Origin: Sialis fuliginosa
Taxonomy: Eukaryota > Arthropoda > Insecta > Megaloptera > Sialidae
Reading direction: 5' to 3'
Length of the DNA stretch: 64,000 nucleotides
Assembly: GCA_961205875.1 (NCBI GenBank)
Contig: OY540820.1
Location: 2,976,001 to 3,040,000 of the forward strand
Part shown: piece after piece, positions 42,701 to 48,700 of the stretch
Position numbering within the stretch: position 1 is the first letter of the stretch
How the letters are laid out: each line of letters begins with the position of its first letter
The notes under the pieces: model-generated
What the model was told of the DNA's origin: nothing
The model's database searches: none
Seen by the model: the letters and a program-made list of their open reading frames with translations, nothing else
Position numbers and translations under genes: made by a program

Positions 42701-45700
42701 GACGCTTGTTCATCATCCAACATTACATCTGCCACTCTCACAGGTATATATTACTTTTTTATAATATAATAAATAAAATGTACTGTATAATAAAGTATAG
42801 TGATCATGCAAAATTCTAACTCGAGATTTCAACGGAATTACACGTATTGAGGGTCCTTGAATCATGTACGACCATTATCTCAATGACGTCTGTGTATCTG
42901 CGAATGGTGAGACTTACAGACATGAAATTTTAAACTTAAGGTTCTTGTATACTCTAGATGTGCATCTTCTATTTTTGAAAACCATCACTAAACCGGAAAC
43001 AGATGTTTATTGATGTCAATTTTTAAATTTTTCGAATTATTTTTGTAATGATGCGTAGTAGAAAAAAATGTTTTAGATTAAAGTTGTAGAAAATGATCTT
43101 ATCTATAATTTATGTTCTGTTCATTTTTCCCCTCAAAATTTTTTTTAGGAAATAATAGTTTCTTTAATTTTTTTAATTATTTTTTAAACGGTATGTATTA
43201 GAAAAAAATGTTTTAGATACAAGTTATAGAGAATATTATTATCTATAATTTTTATTGTAATCATATTTAAAAAACAAATTGTGTAAGGAAATAAATTTTT
43301 TTTTTTAATTATATGTATTTCAAATGGTTCATACTAGAAAAACATGTTTATAATAAAAGTTGTAGAGAATGTTATTTTCTGTAATTTAAGTCCTATTCTT
43401 TTTTTGTATCTTTTATGAATTGACCAAAAAATAATAATGTAGTTTTTATTTAAAAATAATTTTAATAATAATGTGAATAATCTAGTTTTATAATAAAAGT
43501 ACCTATTTGTAATAAAATCAAAATAGAATTAAAATATATCTCGAACATTAACAAAAACAACATTTAATGTAATTTAAGAAAAACTAATGTAATTTCTTCT
43601 GTATCATGATGTATAAAAAAGTCTTGTGCCAACGAGGGCAGTTTATTTTAATCTAATGTTTCTAAAAAAAAAATTTGTATATTACAATATGTATTTTATT
43701 TTTTATAATTTATAATTATAGGTAATGAGCGCTCAAGGTTTAGTTGTGAGTCCGACGATTCAATTAGTGACGGGAGGTGCTCAAGGACTCCGAGTATTGC
43801 AAACTTCTGGGAGCTCGGGCGAGAGACAGCTGTTGCTTCAGACCGCTGGAACAGATCGGCCACTAGCTCTTGTACAAACCACAGCGCCACATCTTGATCT
43901 CAGCACTACTTCTGGTTAGTATACAATATTATTACATATTAGTACTTTACGATAAGGTTTTACATTTTTCATTAGTAAATGTCAAGCTGAAGTATAACAA
44001 GAAATTGACCTCTCAAGTGTAACTAAGAATTTATAAAAATTCTGTGTTTTTTGGATGTAACTTAATTACTGGTATGATATTTTTTAGGAATTTATTACAA
44101 CTTTGAATTATTTACATAGATACTATTACTACCGGATCTATTAGATCGTGTAATTAAAAAAAAAAAAACGCTCGTACTACTCACACAAACACTTTGAAAT
44201 CGACTGAACCTTTGTTAATGAACTGAGGATGGATAAAGAGGAAGGTATTGTTTAGTTTCTATAAAAAGTCTTGAATTTGTATACATAATATCTTCCCCTA
44301 CAAGGCAAAGTATCGTAAGCGCCATTTTTTGCAAAATTGAGTTTTTTTGGTTATGATAATCCGCTTGATACTGAAAGTTTCATAAGTGATAAACTTCTCT
44401 TTCTCGCTAAAAAATCTGTTTTGACCATCGTATCTACCATTGTTTTATAAAGTATCGTAATCACCAGATAAAATATTGTTCTGTTTGACGAATATCATAT
44501 CCGACAATGATATTGTATCGTAATGGTACTTATCATATTTCAAAATAGCATACATTATGTTAATTGTGAACCAAAGTCCAGAAATGTAATTACAGTCGGG
44601 ACTCGTTTATTTTAACGCTCGTTTATTTTCAACTCTCGTTTATCGTAAATGCCGACTTTCGTTTATTGTAAATTTTTTCTCCTCCTTCACCTCCCACCAT
44701 TCTCGAGTCATGGCGTAAACGAACATATTTTTGTAGAATTAATTAGAGATACTTATCACCGTCGTCACTCGTCACCTTGCTCATATTCGAAATTAAAAGT
44801 AAAGTAAAATTATTTCACTATCACAATTAACTATTAACGATAAATATTAAATACCATAGTCTCTATAGTTCCTTGACCAATCAGCGTTGGCGCGGGATTT
44901 CAAGTCACCACGAAGATGTATTCAAATGTTTGACATCTCAGAACGTATTGCCAACTTAAGAATAGTAAAAATGACACTTCCCGAATAGATAAAATTGTCT
45001 GTGATAGCTTTTTCATGATTTTGCAATGTCGAATCTGTACTTCTTTGATTGTTATGTTGTTAAAATATCAAAAAATACGAAGACAAGAATAAATAAAGTA
45101 TTTCTTGTATTTGATATTCTATTATACATTTATAACAATTGAATACATCTTCGTGGTGATGTCAATCCCCGCGCCAACGCTGATTGGTCAAGGATCTACA
45201 CATAACTTGGTGGGAGCCCCTCTCGACTTAAAATAAACGCGCGTCATATGATTCAGAAGGTTTAAAATAAATGAGTACCGACTGTATTAAAAACATTGTC
45301 ATTATTTTTCAAAATAAAAATTAAAAAGTTTTGGTTTATATTTTTTATTTCCAGTGTTCTTAATTCATAAAAATTATTTTCATTGTGCGAATAGTTGTAC
45401 AAAATTAAATATTATTTTAATCAAAAAAGGTGTTTAAGATAATAATATTGAGTGCTGTCAAGCTGTGAACACACTAAAATATCTAACCTCCAAGTAAAAG
45501 TATCTTAAGTACCAGTGATCACTGAAATTGAGGGCTATAAAATATCTTAAGCTCCATTTTATTGAGAAATAATCATTGTTTTTCAATTCCTTTACAGCGG
45601 TTAAGTCAATAGTATCAAAATACATATTATTAAAGAAAAATAATAAATTATATCATCTGAGGTGGTTTTTTGTGCCTCCTGTAAAATTAGAAAAATGGCG

Positions 45701-48700
45701 CTTACAATACTTTGCCTTGTAGGGGACGAAATATTAATATAAAATATATTGTAAATTTTATTTTGTACTTATAATAAATAAATATACAACTATATTATTT
45801 ATATCGATTGAATTGACATCAATCAATTAATTAGAAAAAAAATTTTAATTTACACCAAATCAAAAATTCGTTAAAGACAAGAGAATTTATATATTTTGAT
45901 TAGGTGTCAACAAAATTCACCGGAGTGGTTCTCAGGAACCATCAAAAACTTCAGCATCATCATTACACAAAGTTGTTTCAACAGGTGGAATGACATTGGT
46001 GTCTACCTCACAGACAAGTTTCAGAGCGACGTCCAAAGGATTAACGCTGGCCAACGGGCTCACGCTTAGTCCTGCCACAGTCACTCTGGCATCTAATAAG
46101 TCCAATAGTACTGGTAAGTCATTATTTTTACTTTTTTATACCATTTATATTAGGGATTGCAATCCTGATCAAAAATTTCAACCCCAGGATTTCAAGATTG
46201 AACAATTTTCAAATCCTGGGATTAGAAATTATTTTTGTAAAAAAAATTATTTAACCATTTAATAACTTGTAAACAAATTTAAATGCGTACTTACGGTTGT
46301 ATGTATGATTATGAAAAATATCCGTACAGTGAACTTTTGTAGAAAAATAATAAATTGATTTTATTAATAAAATTTAAATATAAAATTCCTTTTGTGTATC
46401 CTTAATTATTTGCTGCTTCCTGCAAAAAGTATTTATACACAGAAAATTCATCTGCACTATTTAATTTCAAATATTTTGTATTAGCACATTTATTTAGGTT
46501 TGACCATAATAATTAACATCTAATAATTAACGTTAAAAAATTATGTAATAAATAGAATTTGATATTCAGAAAGAAATGCAGTCAGTTATTATATGTCACT
46601 ATGATGTTGCTAGTTCTATGTCGATAACTATACACGACAGACGTAAATGGTAAATACATTATACCAATCCTTAAAATTTGTTAAAATGCATTGTTTATAC
46701 GTTCTTGGAAAAGAATGCAGTCAAGGAGACCCCTTGTAAGTGTAAAGTTTCTAAAAGGGTCACTTTTATTGTAACCAGATATACTGGCGTTGGCACCAAA
46801 CTTAAAAATTTCACTTTTCATATGGGCTAGCGTTATAATATCCTTATAGAAATATGAGGATGCAAATCCAGATTAATTTTTTTAAATTCCGAAATCCCGG
46901 TATTAATGTGTTTCTAATCCCAGGATTTTGAGATCAAATTATTAGGCGGGATCCCAGAATTGCAATCCCTAATTTATATGGAATATACATATAGTATAAG
47001 TAAATTATTGTTAAACCGATTTTTTTTGTAATTCGGATTTTGATGGAATTATCTGTTTTGACCTTCCCTGAATCCATTCTGACTATTTTCATCATAATGT
47101 TTTTAAGATTCATTTTTCTCTGGGAAGAAACCGTCCTATTTTTGAAAAAGATCTTTCGACCAGATATGGCTGTTTACTAAGCTCGATTTTTGAATTTTTT
47201 TAATTACTTTGAAATAGTACGAATTAAAGAAAAATGGTCAAGTTAAAAATTGTAAGTAATATCAATATCTATAATTTATGCTCTATTAATTTTTTGAAAA
47301 AAAAAGATTGTATTATAATTCAAATGGTTCATAACAGAGAAATATCTGCCATGAGTGTCATGGAACTTTCTTATACGTATTACCGAGAGAGAACAAAGTG
47401 GGTGAGTCTAAATAATTATATAAAAAAATTCCTTCTGGCTAAATCATAAATGTTAGAAAAAAATGTATGGGGAATAAATTATAGATAATAACATACTCGA
47501 CATTTTTTATCTAAAACATTTTTTTCTTATTTCAAAAATAGTTTGAAAATTCAAAAATTGACAAGAGTAAATATCTGTTTTTGGTTAAGTTATTACGTTA
47601 AAAAAAATTCATTTGATACATAATGTCTTTTATTAGTTTGTCAGAAATATGTTTTGATAAAATAAGAATCACGTACATTGTTCACTCAGGATTTTGTATA
47701 TGAAAGTCCTGTGGCAGATATTTTTTTGTAATTTTTATAAATTGCATTTAGCAATGAGAGAAACAGAACTTCATCTTTGATTTACAGACAGTTCAAAAGG
47801 TACAAATGTAGCACACATGGTGCAGTCCCATGGATTGACACCACTGACACCTTTGGTTGTATCACAAGGAAGTCAAGTTGCTCATATCATCGCAGCACCA
47901 TCTCAACTAAACGGAAAGGTTAGATATCAGTAAATAGAATATATTTAAATCAGGAACTTAAACAGGGTGTCCACTTTCTGTAAAGTCAGGGAAGCCTAAA
48001 GTGGTCAGGGAAAGTCAGGGAATTTCTTTAAAATTCTGAAAATTGAATTTTTTTTTGGAATGTCAGGGAATTTATTATATCTGGGAAGTCAGTAAAAAAG
48101 TGTATAAATTTAAGTTGACGAGTAAAAAAAGGTCTTCAAATTTTTTTACACATTCTGGGACCCCTTGACCACTTCTTGCCCCTGAGCTTCTAGTGGTCTG
48201 GGAAAAGTCAGGGAATTTTATTTTAAAAAATCAGTGGACACCCTGAACCCGAAACATAAACCCAAAAAACCCCGTATTTTTCATTAACCTGAACCCGAAC
48301 CGAACCGCTATATTTCAAAGTCAACGAACCTGAATCTGAATCTTTTCATAGATAACTGGTAACCATATATTTTTAAAAGATTGAATTTTAATATTTTTTT
48401 CTAATCATTTTTAAAAAAGATTATAAAATGTACTAATACTGGAAATCTGTTTGAATTTTATATGGTATGATGTGACTTATCAAGTCAACTACTAAAATTT
48501 ACACATTTTTTACTTTCTTTTTTAATTATATAACTAAATTACATTTCAAAAAATCTGAAAAATGGAGATTTCAATCTTTAAAATATAATTTTATTTTTTG
48601 ACCCCTTTTTCTAGCAATATTTTAATTGCTATTAATATTTTTTCTTTCTTCAGAAATTGTTGTATTTGTTAATTATAATTTTTTTCGAACAAAATAATTT

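Larger units (their letters stand above)
44294..45725. mobile_element. 1.4-kb element with CCCCTACAAGGCAAAGTAT ends (Mnt intron 7)
   Basis: Inverted termini CCCCTACAAGGCAAAGTAT / ATACTTTGCCTTGTAGGGG; arms continue with GTAAGCGCCATTTTT. Flank duplication not clear. Contains the pogo-like element 44593-45284. Confidence 0.75.

Noticed and set aside
43696..43890. 64-codon - strand ORF opposite Mnt exon 7
   Set aside because: Antisense shadow of a coding exon.
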